Shown here: one piece after another, positions 24,751 through 36,024 of the stretch
How the letters are laid out: every line of letters starts with the position of its first letter
Position numbering within the stretch: position 1 is the stretch's first letter
Assembly (NCBI GenBank): GCA_004369045.1
Contig: ML213503.1
Location: forward strand, 2,726,924 to 2,790,923
DNA: 64,000 nucleotides
DNA from: Heliocybe sulcata
Taxonomy: Eukaryota; Basidiomycota; Agaricomycetes; Gloeophyllales; Gloeophyllaceae
Direction: 5' to 3'
The notes under the pieces: model-generated
The model's input: the letters and a program-made list of their open reading frames with translations, nothing else
Databases searched by the model: none
Told to the model about the DNA's origin: nothing
Made by a program: the position numbers and the translations under genes

Positions 24751-26099
24751 ATGAGCGAAGGACAAGCGGAGCACGAGCAGATCTCGACGTCGCTGGATGT
24801 GGAGCAGATAGATGTAAACCTCTTCCGGTCGAAATCCCTCTGGCTGCCCGTCCGCGCACGGGGCGTGTTTGGAGGACAGGTTATATCCCAGGCCGTCGTG
24901 TCCGCGACGAAATGCGTGAATTCCGCGTTCGGATTGCATGTGCGTTTCCGTAGCATCCATTTGATCCTTTGTGGCTTATAACGGTGAACACTCGTAGTCC
25001 TTACATGTGGGTTTCGGATTTTCCCAAGCCCCATGAGTATTCTGAAGACTGAGCATATCAGTGTTATTTCCTGACAAGCGCTTCCCCTGCTGTGCCCATT
25101 CTATACTACGTCGAACGTCTCCGAGAAGGCCGGTCCTACAGTACTCGGTCCGTGAAGGCAGCACAGAACGGCAAGATTGTCTTCATAATGCTATGCTCCT
25201 TCCAAAAGCCTGAGCTGTGGCAGCCCGAGCACCAGTGGCCCATGCCGGAGGTCCCCGCGCCCGAGGAGTGCGAGCTAGAGGAAGACAGGCTGCTCAGAGA
25301 TGCCAATAGCGCGGACAATGAGAAGGTGAAGAACATTCTCTTGGATTATCGAGATGTAAGTGCGATGTTGTATAGCGTATCGGAAGCGCTTGTTGACAAA
25401 TGCGCCTGCAGGAACGGATAAAGAGTCCTGTATCAATCCGAACGGTGACCCATGAGGGCCGTGCGGTCGGAAATGGTGCCACGATGTACATGTACTGGAT
25501 GAAAACCAAGAGCGTTCCCCAGTACGATGCACCATATCAGAAAGCCATCCTTGGTTACATATCTGACTTGTATTTGTGAGTCCTGCATGCAACCGCGCTC
25601 ATCTACCACTCTTTTATAACACTCTGCCGAAGCATTGGCGTATCCGCAAACACCCTTGGGCTGAAACGACTATCCAAAGGTCCAGATGCCTTGGGCATGA
25701 TGGTGCGTACCTCGTGCTATCGCACGCCTGCTGTCTCTCATTCTCTACCTGCCAGTCAACCTTGGATCACAGCATTTACTACTACAGGTCCGTCTTGTCA
25801 TCATCTTGTTGGATTATAAAATGCTGAGAATCGGCGCTAGCGACGATTTCGACTGTGGCGATTCGCTCCTCTACGTGATCACCTCGCCTAGGACAGGTTC
25901 CGGACGAGGAGTCGTCCATGGACGGGTACGTCCTCGCTTGCTTACAGGCGACTCGTGCTGATTTCGCTCCCGCCCTGTGGCGCAACCTGCGGACGAACAG
26001 ATGTACACCCCGACTGGCAAGCTTGTCGCAGTCATGTCGCAAGAAGGCGTTGTCCGAGCGGACAGGCAAGCACCGAAGGAGAACAAAGCCAAGTTATGA
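24751..26099 (+). CDS. TES1: peroxisomal acyl-CoA thioesterase (TesB/ACOT8 family)
   Basis: Hydrolyses fatty acyl-CoA to free acid and CoA; double-hotdog TesB fold. Exons 24751-24939, 24998-25006, 25062-25355, 25412-25575, 25633-25702, 25756-25787, 25841-25925 and 26001-26099 give 942 nt and 313 residues. Family motifs: RGVFGGQVISQAVVSATKCV, SLHCYFLTSASPAVPILY, VERLREGRSYSTRSVKAAQN, TLDHSIYYYSDDFDC, YVITSPRTGSGRGVVHGRMY, and the final VAVMSQEGVVRAD. The Asp in LDHSIYY matches the catalytic Asp region. The C-terminus is AKL, a known PTS1 variant, so import into peroxisomes is expected. Exon 2 is a 9-nt microexon coding SLH, needed to complete the conserved HSLHCYFL. Confidence 0.94.
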
Positions 26100-27888
26100 G
26101 TGTCATTTTGCTGTAGGACCGGTACCATATAGACGTCGTCGTAGATCATATGATAGAGCACTTATACTTAGTTGGAACACCGTAATATCTGTCGGCGACG
26201 CTCAAAGTATCCGATGATTATCCTACACATTCGTCGGAGAAATTAAGAATACAACAGCTCCATATCCTACCGACGGTTATAGCCCAACACGCAGTTGTGA
26301 GCAGCGGCGCACCAATTATGCATCTGCAAGTACTTTTCAGCAATCGCCTGTGAGTACATGTCGCGACCGCGGTTTAAGGGAGAGAAACATAGTGATGGCA
26401 TACGAGGCTATCATACTATCCCCCTATTCGACGGGACAGAAAGCAATACATGACCTGATACATGCGAGTGCGAGAGTGCGAGCAGACGAGGATGGATGCG
26501 AGAGGCAGGGGGAGAGCAGAGACTTAGTTCTTCCGACGGAAAGAAGATCCTGTAGAATAATCAGACTAGATATCGAAATAAGAGCACTTATGGCTACGCA
26601 CCCTCAGTTAACCGGGCCTTGCCACCAGTGGGCTGGCAGAGGACGCTCGAGCACGAGCCGCAAAGGACGACGGTGTGTGCATGCGAGAAGACGGTCGTGA
26701 TGGCGAAGCAGCCTGCATCGCATACCGCCAGGTCAGACTCCGCGCTCTCTAGACAAGCAGAGATCACGCACCAGGGCACTTGACATCCATAAAGTACGAG
26801 TTGGGAGACTGCACGAGGCGCTTGAGCTTATGGCTCCTCTTCTCAGACTCGGGGAGGGGGTTGAGCAAGTCGACGGCGAGAGTCTGTTATCGTGCGAGCC
26901 GTATCGGGGCCCTTTTCGTCAGTTCCGTTCTCGAGATCTCGAGTGAGCGCAACGCACCATGGTGGCAGCGAGTGTCTTGGTCGTTCAACGAGCGGTGCGA
27001 GCCTTTTGTTGCTGAGGGCGAGCTTTTTGACGCTGCGCTGAGTAGCGGTGAGCGATGACCCGAGCGTTGTGCATTAGTGATGACCCACTGAGGTTTAAGG
27101 TTCAATCGGAGTTTCAATGCTCGGCCGGCTCCGGTTGCACTGACTAGTCTTCTGCCGTATATGGAGGCACGACTTCCCTTTCTGGTACTTGTTTGACGAT
27201 CAGCAATATTGTGGTTGTGCAAGTCGAAGCTGATTCGCCTATGCGCATATATCTTGTTTTCCCTACGAGGTGCTTAGAATTTGTCGCGTCTTCGCGACAG
27301 ACATTGGCAAAAACTACTGTATACGCTCAGCTCTCAGGAAACCCTCGGCCAGAATTCGGTTGCTCGCCTGCTTGGATTCATGGAGCTGACGTCCGTCAGC
27401 AAGCCCATCATGGCCAGAGATATCCGCATATGCATGCCCAGCTTTGACTTTCAATTTCAGGCGCCGGTTGGTCAAGATCATCCAAAGCCAACACTCGAAG
27501 CGTTCAGACAGACAGAGCAAGAAATAAGTCTCCCAAACCAGCTTTATTATACAGTCGAAAGTATGACCAGGCCGTCTCCGGCGTACTATACAGGGCAACA
27601 AAATGCTGAGAAGTTATTATACAGGCCTATGATATAGTAGTGAGACGGCAAGACCAAACCACACGAAACCCGAGTCAGATAGGCTACAATTCTTGTCAGT
27701 ACTGACAGCTATGGAAACAATAAATCGCAAGAGAACGATGCGAAGATGCGAAGCCAAGATTATTGAGGTTGAAAAAAGTGAATAAGATAAGGTCCAAATG
27801 CAATGCATTGTCTCTGTGTCGTTGTGATTTTCGTTAACGGCGTGGGGTGGGTCGCTTGCGTGTCGTGATGGAAAACGTGTCCAGACGT
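26100..27888. other. gene-poor stretch
   Basis: About 1.8 kb between the thioesterase and the convergent BTG/Tob gene. The longest open frames (26350-26700, 27281-27637 plus; 26887-27222 minus) have no recognisable domain and overlap one another on opposite strands. I see no RNA gene or clear repeat. Confidence 0.55.
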
Positions 27889-28935
27889 TTAGATGCGGCG
27901 CCAGCTGATGGGCGATGTGGGCGCGGAAACCTTGATAGCTCGGGGAGCTAAGGGAGCCTTGGCCTTGGCGGCGGGCGCACCGAGCATGACCCCACCGGTG
28001 AGGACAGTGGTTCGCCCGCCCTCGTAGCTCGTCACTTCCTTCTTCTGCTTGTCGATGAAGACGCGTGCCTGCCTAGCACGCTCCCTCCTAGACATCGTCT
28101 TGGGTTCACCGGAAGTGCTCTTGTCCTCCGAGGTCGACGCCGTGGAGACACTGCTCTGGGATGACGCACTGGAGAAGGAGAAGCCGGAGGCCTCCGAGTG
28201 GGACGAGCACGACGAGGATCGTGAATGAGTAGATACTGGTGAGACGGAGTCGTGACGAGGCGGAACGCAGAGGTACTTCGAGTTGGCAGCAGGAACGGGG
28301 AACTGATCGAGCATGGGAGTCAACCAGGTAGGCGCGCGGGTTTCATCGGCCAGCAAGGCGAAAATCTCGTCATCGATCTCCTCTTGATCCTCCTCCAGCA
28401 GCTGCTGAGCGAGGGTCTTGGGACTCTCCTCCTTCTCCCGCCTCTGGTTGATAGCGGCAGTGAGGCGCGCAGTCGCTTGGGCGCGGAGCCGGGAGTGAAG
28501 CTCAGCCTCCTCCTGCTCCTTGCGCGCAGCCTCCTGGGGCTGATCGCACCACACAGTGGAAAGCTTCGTCGACGTTCCCCACTGGCCGAAGCGAACGCTC
28601 ACGCAACCCGGGTCGACGAAAAGGTCGAACTCGACGTTGCCGAGGGCCTTGATCCAAGCACTCCAGTCCACACCTGTAGCGATGCAGGCAGCGTATATCG
28701 GGCGAGGAGGAACGGAGTTGGGAGAGAGGGTTAGGCAGCGGCGGCCGGAGCCACGCACTGGGTTTGATGGATCCCAAGTGGGTGCGAAGTGCGTGGTGAG
28801 ATTCGTCTCGAGGCAGGCTTGGAGCTTGAGAATGGTGCTGGCCGGGATGCGAGCGATCAACGAATGGGTAAGGTAGGTGACGACATGGGCGACAGTAACC
28901 GGGAGAGTCATGGACGAGGAAGCGTTGACGGCCAT
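27889..28935 (-). CDS. BTG/Tob anti-proliferative domain protein
   Basis: In animals BTG/Tob proteins recruit the Caf1/Ccr4 deadenylase and restrain growth. This single-exon gene encodes 348 residues from the ATG at 28935; an upstream in-frame ATG at 28995 would add 20. The BTG domain occupies about residues 10-130: TVAHVVTYLTHSLIARIP, the box A-like LTTHFAPTWDPSNPVRGSG followed by RRCLTL, PIYAACIATGVDWS, and the box B-like FDLFVDPGCVSVRFGQWG. A charged helix (QPQEAARKEQEEAELHSRLR) follows, then a Ser-rich stretch and a basic tail. A minus-strand TATA box at 29362-29369 and a good donor (gtaagc, 29286-29291) suggest a spliced leader of about 400 bp. The domain call is firm; a role in deadenylation is inferred from animals. 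Confidence 0.88.
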   Translation of the reverse strand: MAVNASSSMTLPVTVAHVVTYLTHSLIARIPASTILKLQACLETNLTTHFAPTWDPSNPVRGSGRRCLTLSPNSVPPRPIYAACIATGVDWSAWIKALGNVEFDLFVDPGCVSVRFGQWGTSTKLSTVWCDQPQEAARKEQEEAELHSRLRAQATARLTAAINQRREKEESPKTLAQQLLEEDQEEIDDEIFALLADETRAPTWLTPMLDQFPVPAANSKYLCVPPRHDSVSPVSTHSRSSSCSSHSEASGFSFSSASSQSSVSTASTSEDKSTSGEPKTMSRRERARQARVFIDKQKKEVTSYEGGRTTVLTGGVMLGAPAAKAKAPLAPRAIKVSAPTSPISWRRI

Positions 28936-29361
28936 TGCGTTAAGTTGAAATGAAACGACGATTGAGATGAGCGATGTAGAGGGTATTTGGACCAAAGAGA
29001 GAACGTTGGCAAAATCGACCTGCGATATAAAGTGGCGGATATAGATTCTCGCGGAAATTCGTGAACGGGTCTTCGTGAAGCCGATGAGAGAGATGCAGAT
29101 GCGACCGAATGCGAATGCGACGAGAATAAAGAAAGATGTCTGGGCGATCCGTCAGCATTTATATGTGGATAATCGGTTAACGGCATGCTCACCTAACAAG
29201 CTAAGGGCGGCACAGAGGCAAGCCAAGGGGCGCAGGAGCGGAAGCAAAAATGAGCGGACGGCTAGAACGGAGTAGCGAAGGCGCAGCTTACCTGGTCTGG
29301 AATGAGACGGGAGAGAGGCGGATGGATCGGATCCCTGCTGAAACTGAAGGCCACCCGTTTG

Positions 29362-29369
29362 CTTTTATA
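29362..29369 (-). promoter_or_regulatory. TATA box, probable BTG/Tob core promoter
   Basis: Read on the minus strand the sequence is TATAAAAG. It lies about 430 bp upstream of the BTG/Tob ATG. A consensus intron donor about 75 bp downstream (29286-29291) fits a transcript that starts near 29335 and splices out a leader intron before the coding exon. Confidence 0.45.
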
Positions 29370-32300
29370 TTGTGCCCCGCATTCCTCGGCGCCTCGAGGC
29401 AAACAATGGCCCAGACACGGACATCCCAGCTGAACACCGTCGCGAAGCAGAGTACAACGCCTGCAGGGCACAAAAGCAGCCTCAATGCATTTCCTATTCC
29501 AGCCATAATACCCCTTGGAGCGGAGTTTGAAGTTTTGTCGGGCGCCCCGGGCCAATTGTCTGCTGCCGGCAACTTCCCTCGCTATTGTACTCTGGCATGA
29601 GCTTCCGTTCAACCCTTGACATTGTGAGTGCAAAAGCGCTCTCAGGACTGCCTTATGATGTACAAGGCAGCCCAGAAACAATAGCAAGAGTCGCCACCGT
29701 ATCACTTGAGGTAATCCTGTTCCTCTACGGACGCGTCGGCATCAGTCTACTTGCATCCTTTTCCGCACAGAAGACCGCCTTCCACGTCGGTCCTGGCATC
29801 GCCTCCCCTTGTAATTATCCTCCATGCCATTCTGTCCAGGAGCATGCCTCGTGGATGAAATAACCCTCATCGATCATCTGGAAGTCCAGTCTGTTACTGA
29901 ATTATACCCCGAATCGCAGCATTTGTTATCTCGCATCACCACGCGGCGGAGATGTTAGAGCGGCAGTGTCCTCCGCTGACTGGCACGCGATGATTGCTGG
30001 CGTATGTCCCTGGCGCGTATACCCTAGCCGACGAACTAGTCCTGTCAACGTGGGCTACAACGTGTAAAGCAGTGACCAGACCATCGCCCGTCTGGTCCTG
30101 ATTGAAAGCAATCAAGTGCTGATCTTTCAGATTATCGGAACAGCTCGTAAGCTGTTCTAGTTTCTAGGGTTCTGTGTACTTCAAGGATTTAGCGCTCAAC
30201 CAAGGTGGGGTTTCCTTACGTGCAGGGTACCCGCCTCGGCCACCGTATCTGATCCTCGTCAAGTTGAACCACCAATCAGTCCACAACATTTCGTAGAGAG
30301 ACTGAACTCTGTCTGATTGGACAGCGACTGGTATACCGTAGCAGAATCAACATATATTGATGACTCTCGGGTTCAGTAGTAAAAAAGGAGTGGGCCAACA
30401 TACGTCTGATAATCGACTAGGTCGTCCAGCTGCGAATAACTTCCCTCCTCCTTGTACGATGTTCCAGCAGGCATGCTCGTCATAGTACCGCCGCTTTCAC
30501 CACGGCAACATCGAGCACCCACGTCCCAGCAGACACCTGCGAATAACAGTGGTGACACAGCTATGCAGAGCATGACAATCCTTGCCTTGCTGAGATACCA
30601 CACGCATATTTGGTATCAGATGTCAGAACACGATACGAGAGTGACTTCCACCTTTAACAGGAGCTAACGCTCACAGTCGAATAAGTTAGCGTCAAGCACA
30701 GGCAAGCCACTGAGCGCACTTAAGGGCTCTTACCTTCCTCTGGGAGTGTCCAGGCCTCGTAGGCTTATTAATACTAGTATGTTATTCGGCCGTGAGGGTG
30801 GGCATCGTCCCGACAAAACAGTACCGTCATCGTCAGACGGTGAGTGCATAGATTCACACGCGCATCCTGCGCGATGTACCAAAGGCAATGACAGGCCACT
30901 CGCTCCTGGAGAGTTATGAGGGTCCCAGATGCAAGTTCAACCCGAGGCCGGCAGAATATCATCCTTAGAAGAGACGGCCCTGCCGACTGTGCGCATCCGT
31001 ACGCAACCCTCCAGCAGCTCCGGTCATGGAGCCATTCGGTCTAAGAGCTGCCCAGTTGTCGAGAATGGACGAGGATGCTGAAGCAAGGACCACTGTTGTG
31101 CGGGTACACCATATCATACAGTAGTGCAGAGCATTATCAGCACTGGGAAAGACAGTGTCCGTATCCAAAGAACTGAACGCCAGCAGAATGTGATCATGGG
31201 TGGCGATCCTTGGAAGAGATAGCTGCTCGCATCCGTACGCAAACCCCGACAGCTGTCAGCCATGAAGCCATTCGGCGTACGAGCTGCTCGATTGTCTCGC
31301 ATACAGAATGGGCGAGGCTGTTCAAGCAACAACGACACGACCGTTGCGCAATCGCGCGATGTAGGCGAATCACTCGGTAGTGCAGAGCATTACCAACGCT
31401 GGGAAAGACAGTCTGACTCCTTCGTAGCCGCAAATGTCTTCGTGACAATTCATGGATACAATGCGACAGGGCTGTTGCGGACATCGAAGTCCGCGGGCGT
31501 ACCCAGTAGTATTATCGTAGAATACTCTGCGTATAAATACCCCGTTGGCTGCAACAACTGATGAGTCTCCAGAGGGAGACAGCGACACGCATTCCACAAG
31601 TGCTTTCACGCGGCAGCAGGCGAGACGAATCTTCCGCGCTTCTTCCGGAGAGTGGCATTGTCCGCCGAGAAAGAATGGGGAAGACTTGACGACAGAGATG
31701 GGGGTCGAACACAAGCTTGCAGTAGTGCGTGAGCCTTGACGCTCCCAGGTGCTTAATCCAGTTCTGCGGCTCTGCGCCCGCAGGCTCGTAGTACGTGCGA
31801 CGAGAGAGCTCAGGCGGACATGGGCGTGAAGCTTGAACGTACGAGACTCTGAAGCCAGCCGCTTCACATGGCTGCCTGACAAAGTGGTATCGCGGCCGGG
31901 TGCTCGTCGGGATGTGTCTCGCACAATGCGAACGGCCGCACCATTCGAAAGTCGAACGAGAAACGGAGAGTGCAGACCAGCCAGGACGAGAGGCCCCAAA
32001 CTGGAGGATGCCCATTGCCGGCGAGTCAGACTGCTCACTCGTCGTAGCCAGAGCAAATGAGGGCTCTCCCTTCACATGCGTGCATGCACCCGCGAGAACA
32101 TGTGTCAAATGGTACAGTTAGCATGTTTGTACGACGAAAGAATGACACTCAACTGGATTAGCCGTGGGCCTCAGTGAGCAGACAAGGCAGCGTCCGAGGA
32201 GAGCGCGCAACAGCAGAAGGCTGGCTTAGAAGTCTCACTTGGCCATCAAAAGACTGTGCTCCATCAGAGGACGAGTGGAGCGCTTCGCCCAGACCACAGC

Positions 32301-33360
32301 CGCTCCGTGGACAGCTGGATCAAATGACGGTAGGTGACTCTGACGTCTGCCACCCAGGCACCTGTGACCAGTGCTTGCGGAGTGAAGAGGAGCGCGTAGA
32401 GCGTCCAGACTTTTGGTTCTATAGAGTAACCTTTTCGAGGTGTCATCGAGCAGGAATACGAAGCTGCAGAACCGCTGCAAAGATCTGAAAATGTCGTCAG
32501 GAGGGAGCGTGCCATCCACGCTCCCACAGGAGAATCGCTGGCTCCCCGCAATGCGGGGTGACCTGGGCTCAATCTTTTGATAGAGTTTCAGTTTTCGGTG
32601 CGGTAGAAGGAGCGGTGCCACTTGCGCCAATGAAAGCAGCGTTTGGGCTGGCTTCGTGGCTCCCAACGGAGGTAAGGAGGGTCGCGTAGCGCAGATAAAC
32701 GGCGCCTCTCGAAGTTCCTGACGTAATGCGAAGAGCTGTGAAACAAATCCTTTTTGGAGCGCATAGATAACCTTGCAAGTCGACCACCGATCGAGTGAAC
32801 GGCGATGGACACTCCGAGATGACGATGGACGTCCGAGGAGCAGTCGGTCGACTCCGCCGAGGTGGATCGGTATGCGAAAGCCACATCCACTGGAATATTG
32901 TACCGTCACCGATCGTGGTGTTTTCTCCATCCACCATTAATATTGTATTGATCTGGGCCCGCCGTGTTTGTGGCAGGCAACAAAGTAGGCGCTGCACCGA
33001 TTTTTCAACATAAACGCGACGTCACCGCGTCCTTCTCGCTCCTGCGCTGGGGCTCGCTCCAGATACCCAGGAATGGCAGACTTGCGGAAACTGGCAATTC
33101 CGCCCGTCCAGAGCCCTGCGAAACGTGTTTTTGATCTTCAACTCCTCGTCTACACCCCTGAACTTGCTCGAGTCGACAAGGTCAGTCCGCTTGGGTCGGT
33201 TATTGGACGGTGGCTGGGAGGCGAGGGCGCCCTGGACTCCACCGTGGGACAAAGAAGCATCCTTGGGGCTCCGATCATGGGTCGGTGGTGCTTCTCAACT
33301 GACGTCACTCTTCTGGCGCTCGCGGACACTGCCGTCTGCACTACTCATACATTCCTATCT
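29370..33360. other. gene-poor stretch with tandem repeat
   Basis: About 4 kb without a gene I can support. Long minus-strand open frames at 31370-32108 and 32235-32930 overlap others in different frames on both strands, lack known domains and have skewed Arg/Ser content, so I treat them as chance. The only structure I see is the diverged tandem repeat at 30961-31410. Confidence 0.55.
30961..31410. repeat. diverged tandem duplication, unit about 245 bp
   Basis: Two units in direct orientation share a series of matching blocks in the same order. atcctt-gaagaga is at 30961 and 31206. gcatccgtacgcaa is at 30993 and 31229. catg-agccattcgg is at 31025 and 31261. gtagtgcagagcatta is at 31121 and 31377. 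ctgggaaagacagt is at 31143 and 31399. The offset shifts from 236-245 to 256 bp, so small indels separate the copies. Matching is strong in the blocks and weak between them. No open frame or known element explains it. A weaker third copy may follow downstream. Confidence 0.7.
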
Positions 33361-33367
33361 TATAAAA
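33361..33367 (+). promoter_or_regulatory. TATA box
   Basis: The sequence tataaaa lies 86 bp upstream of the start codon of the small gene at 33453, the usual distance for a short-leader fungal promoter. Its position supports the reality of that gene. Confidence 0.45.
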
Positions 33368-33452
33368 TCCGACATGTTTCTGATGTCGGTCCAACAATCC
33401 GCCAGACACCCTCTCACAATCTCTCTCACCGAGCCGCTTTAAATCATCCGCC

Positions 33453-33807
33453 ATGGCCCACACCACCGCCGAGCAGCGCAAGCAGGTCTACTCGCAGGAG
33501 TTGGCGGCGTACACCCTCCGCCAATGGCAGCAAGTCCGCTCGACGCTCGAGAAGTCATCCGACGCCGACGCAAAGACGAGGAGAGCAGTCCCCTCCATGA
33601 ACTCGGACGACGCCAGCCAAGGTGCGAAATTTGTCTCCCCATCGAGCGGTCAGAGCGTCCCTCTCCGTCTCTCAGTTTCGTGGATGTTGAATGACGAACA
33701 GTCACTGTTTAGGTGTACAGGCCATGGACTACGCGCACAGATCACAAAGGCGTACACTCGATGGCGAAAATTTTAGGCAGTCTCAGCACGCCATCGCTCA
33801 ACACTGA
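33453..33807 (+). CDS. small conserved-looking protein of unknown function
   Basis: Exons 33453-33621 and 33713-33807 around a 91-nt intron give 264 nt and 87 residues. The protein is hydrophilic and helical: MAHTTAEQRKQVYSQELAAY, then TLRQWQQVRSTLEK, and a basic C-terminus with DYAHRSQRRTLDGENF. There is no signal peptide, membrane segment or Cys pair. A TATA box lies 86 bp upstream of the ATG, and the ATG sits in a good context (gccatgg). I do not recognise a family. Codon use in exon 1 is strongly G/C-ending, as expected of a well-expressed gene, and helps separate it from the non-coding sequence around it. Confidence 0.55.
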
Positions 33808-36024
33808 TCTCATATCTTGGTTAGTATATCCGCTCCCTACTTGAATGTACAGTAGCTGACCTCTTCTATCAGACCATTACGGCTCTCCCCCGCGCATTAG
33901 ACATTTGGGCGTTTCTGTGCCCGCTCCATTCTCCTCAAGCGCGTAATGACCCCCCCTAACCCCATCTGTCCTCTCATCGCATCTTTTTCACGCCTATCGC
34001 ATTGTGCAACAGCTGGACACGCACTCACATATCTCTTTACTACTCTCGGTGTTGTACTGTACTTGTATATTTATTCATCTTTGGAATTTTACTCGCATAA
34101 TCGCCTTACTTGTGCGCCGTGACTTCCCTCTGTACCCCGAGAACGTTCTGGTCCCGGCGGTAGGGCGCTGGCAACGTCGTACGTCCCGATAGCTGTCGTG
34201 CCACCCGCCGAAGCCAGGAGGCTCCACAGCAAACCCAGGCCAAGTCGTCATCCCGTTGAATACAGTTGACGGGATGTCGATATTGGTATGAAAGCGTCAT
34301 ATTTTGGCAGATATGACGAGATTGCGTGACGACAATACACGGCTTCCTAACCTAAACAGAAACCGTCCTGATCCAAAATGAACTTCGAGTAATTCTTACT
34401 GGTCGGGACTGAGTTGACCAGCGATCGATGACGTGGAACGCATCTTGATGGGTGCGTAAATTCCGTCATTTCCTGCTGTGCTTCTCTCCCCTGAGATGCG
34501 ATCTTAGTAAGAACAGAGCTTATGGGCGACGGTGCAGAGCCAGATATCGCACGATAGTCTCGTGCAAAGCTGATGGCACTATTAAAACAGAGACTCGAAT
34601 ATTTTTTGGCCGCATCCAGGTCGTGTCTGGTCCTTGGTGAAGTCTTTGCCCGGTATTGGCTCAGTGCCTGGTGTAGACCATGCCCCATTGGAGCCGCTTG
34701 ATTTCACGCGTTGTGCACGAAATATGTGGGATGACTGATGCAAGACGTTTATGCTCGTGTCGAGGTGTGGCAGACTTTTTCCGAGAGGAGAGTCCAGAGA
34801 TAAAGACCGCCTGACTTCCTTGGCGCCGCACGTCAAAGAGGCTGAACCGATAGCGAGGTAACTACCGGATTGCTCCATTCTGCTGGTGTGGAGGTTCGAG
34901 TGGCATGACATGCGTTTGCGCGGAGATGACGATAAGGAGGGCTTCTGTGGCTTGGAGACTGTTGACCCGCTGGTAGTGGTATGACGGTGTGGGGACTCGG
35001 CAGGCGTGCCATGTCAGATCTAGAATCGAGGCATTCGGTCCTGAGAAGAGAGGAAGAGGAAGAGATGGGCCAGTGGTCGGCTGACCGCGGACACTGGTGT
35101 GCTTGCTCAACGTTTACAGAAGACGGGTGATTCTTGATTCTTGTGTAGTTCATGGAGGAAACGTGGGGTGGGCGACGTCAGGGTGAATGGTGGGGGGGAT
35201 ATCTAGTTGCCGGTCCTGTTATAGTGTTAGTTGGCCCCAAGGCTTCTACTGGAGATTGGTGAACTAGGAGGCGTATACGTACGATCTGACGGGATTTGCT
35301 CCGTTTAAAGGATTCTTAGACTCGGACGTGGTGGACGGTTCGCTCCTAAGCAGAGCTTCGTGAGCTGGTATGATCAATGTTACCAAGGGCAGCTGGAATT
35401 CATCTCCATGTCCCTCGAGGCTCTGAATATACTATGTCTTGCTTACCGGAACGTTGTCAAGATTGGAAAGCTTGTACTAGAGTGGTCGTCATCGATATAA
35501 GCTTCGCGCGGACCAGGAAGCGGCACGCGGGCATCAATATCCGACGTTGTTCACATAGACTAGTAAGTCGTTGAAAGCGGACATTGGCGATACATTAATG
35601 ATATTCCAAGGTACCCACTTGCATAGGCTTGAAAGACAGCGCATGCGATCTGCACGTTACGTGCACTGATACCGGCTGAACACACGACTCATCGGATTCC
35701 CGTGATCTCGACTTAACGCGGTCAGTCAATTGGAGAGCCCAAGATATTCGCATATACGGACTTACAGTCGAACGTCGCATTCGTCGATAGGCAAGTGGCT
35801 TCAAGTTGCTGCAATCCGCCTTCGCAGACTGCGAGTGGAACGACCACGGTTGCCATATCTGGCATTCGTCTGGGAGAAGCCTTAATTAGATCTCAGATCT
35901 ATTCAAAGTGGCGGGAGCTTTAGTGCCCAAAGTCGAATCGCCACCTTGCCTCCGAGGCGGCGTGGCCTTCGACCACCACCAGGATACAGAGCTCGCCTGC
36001 GCCATCTGTCTTGCGATAGCGAGG
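33808..36024. other. gene-poor stretch
   Basis: About 2.2 kb without a recognisable gene. Open frames are short and overlap in both orientations. The last few hundred bases should hold the biotin synthase promoter. No repeat or RNA gene is seen. Confidence 0.55.

Noticed and set aside
26887-27222. Minus-strand 111-codon frame
   Set aside because: No domain, overlaps plus-strand frames, and lies in non-coding composition.
30373-30603. Minus-strand 76-codon frame with a hydrophobic start and four Cys, like a small secreted protein
   Set aside because: The hydrophobic stretch and Cys spacing are weak, no intron or homologue supports it, and short frames like it are expected by chance in a gene-poor region.
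31370-32930. Long minus-strand open frames (about 200-230 codons) at 31370-32056, 31512-32108 and 32235-32930
   Set aside because: They overlap each other in different frames and other frames on the plus strand, have Arg/Ser/Cys-skewed composition, no recognisable domain and no intron structure. Chance open frames are the simpler explanation.
34841-34960. A tRNA-like B box (ggttcgag) near 34890
   Set aside because: The rest of the B box does not match, and no A box or cloverleaf can be drawn. Other gttcga matches lie inside coding exons.
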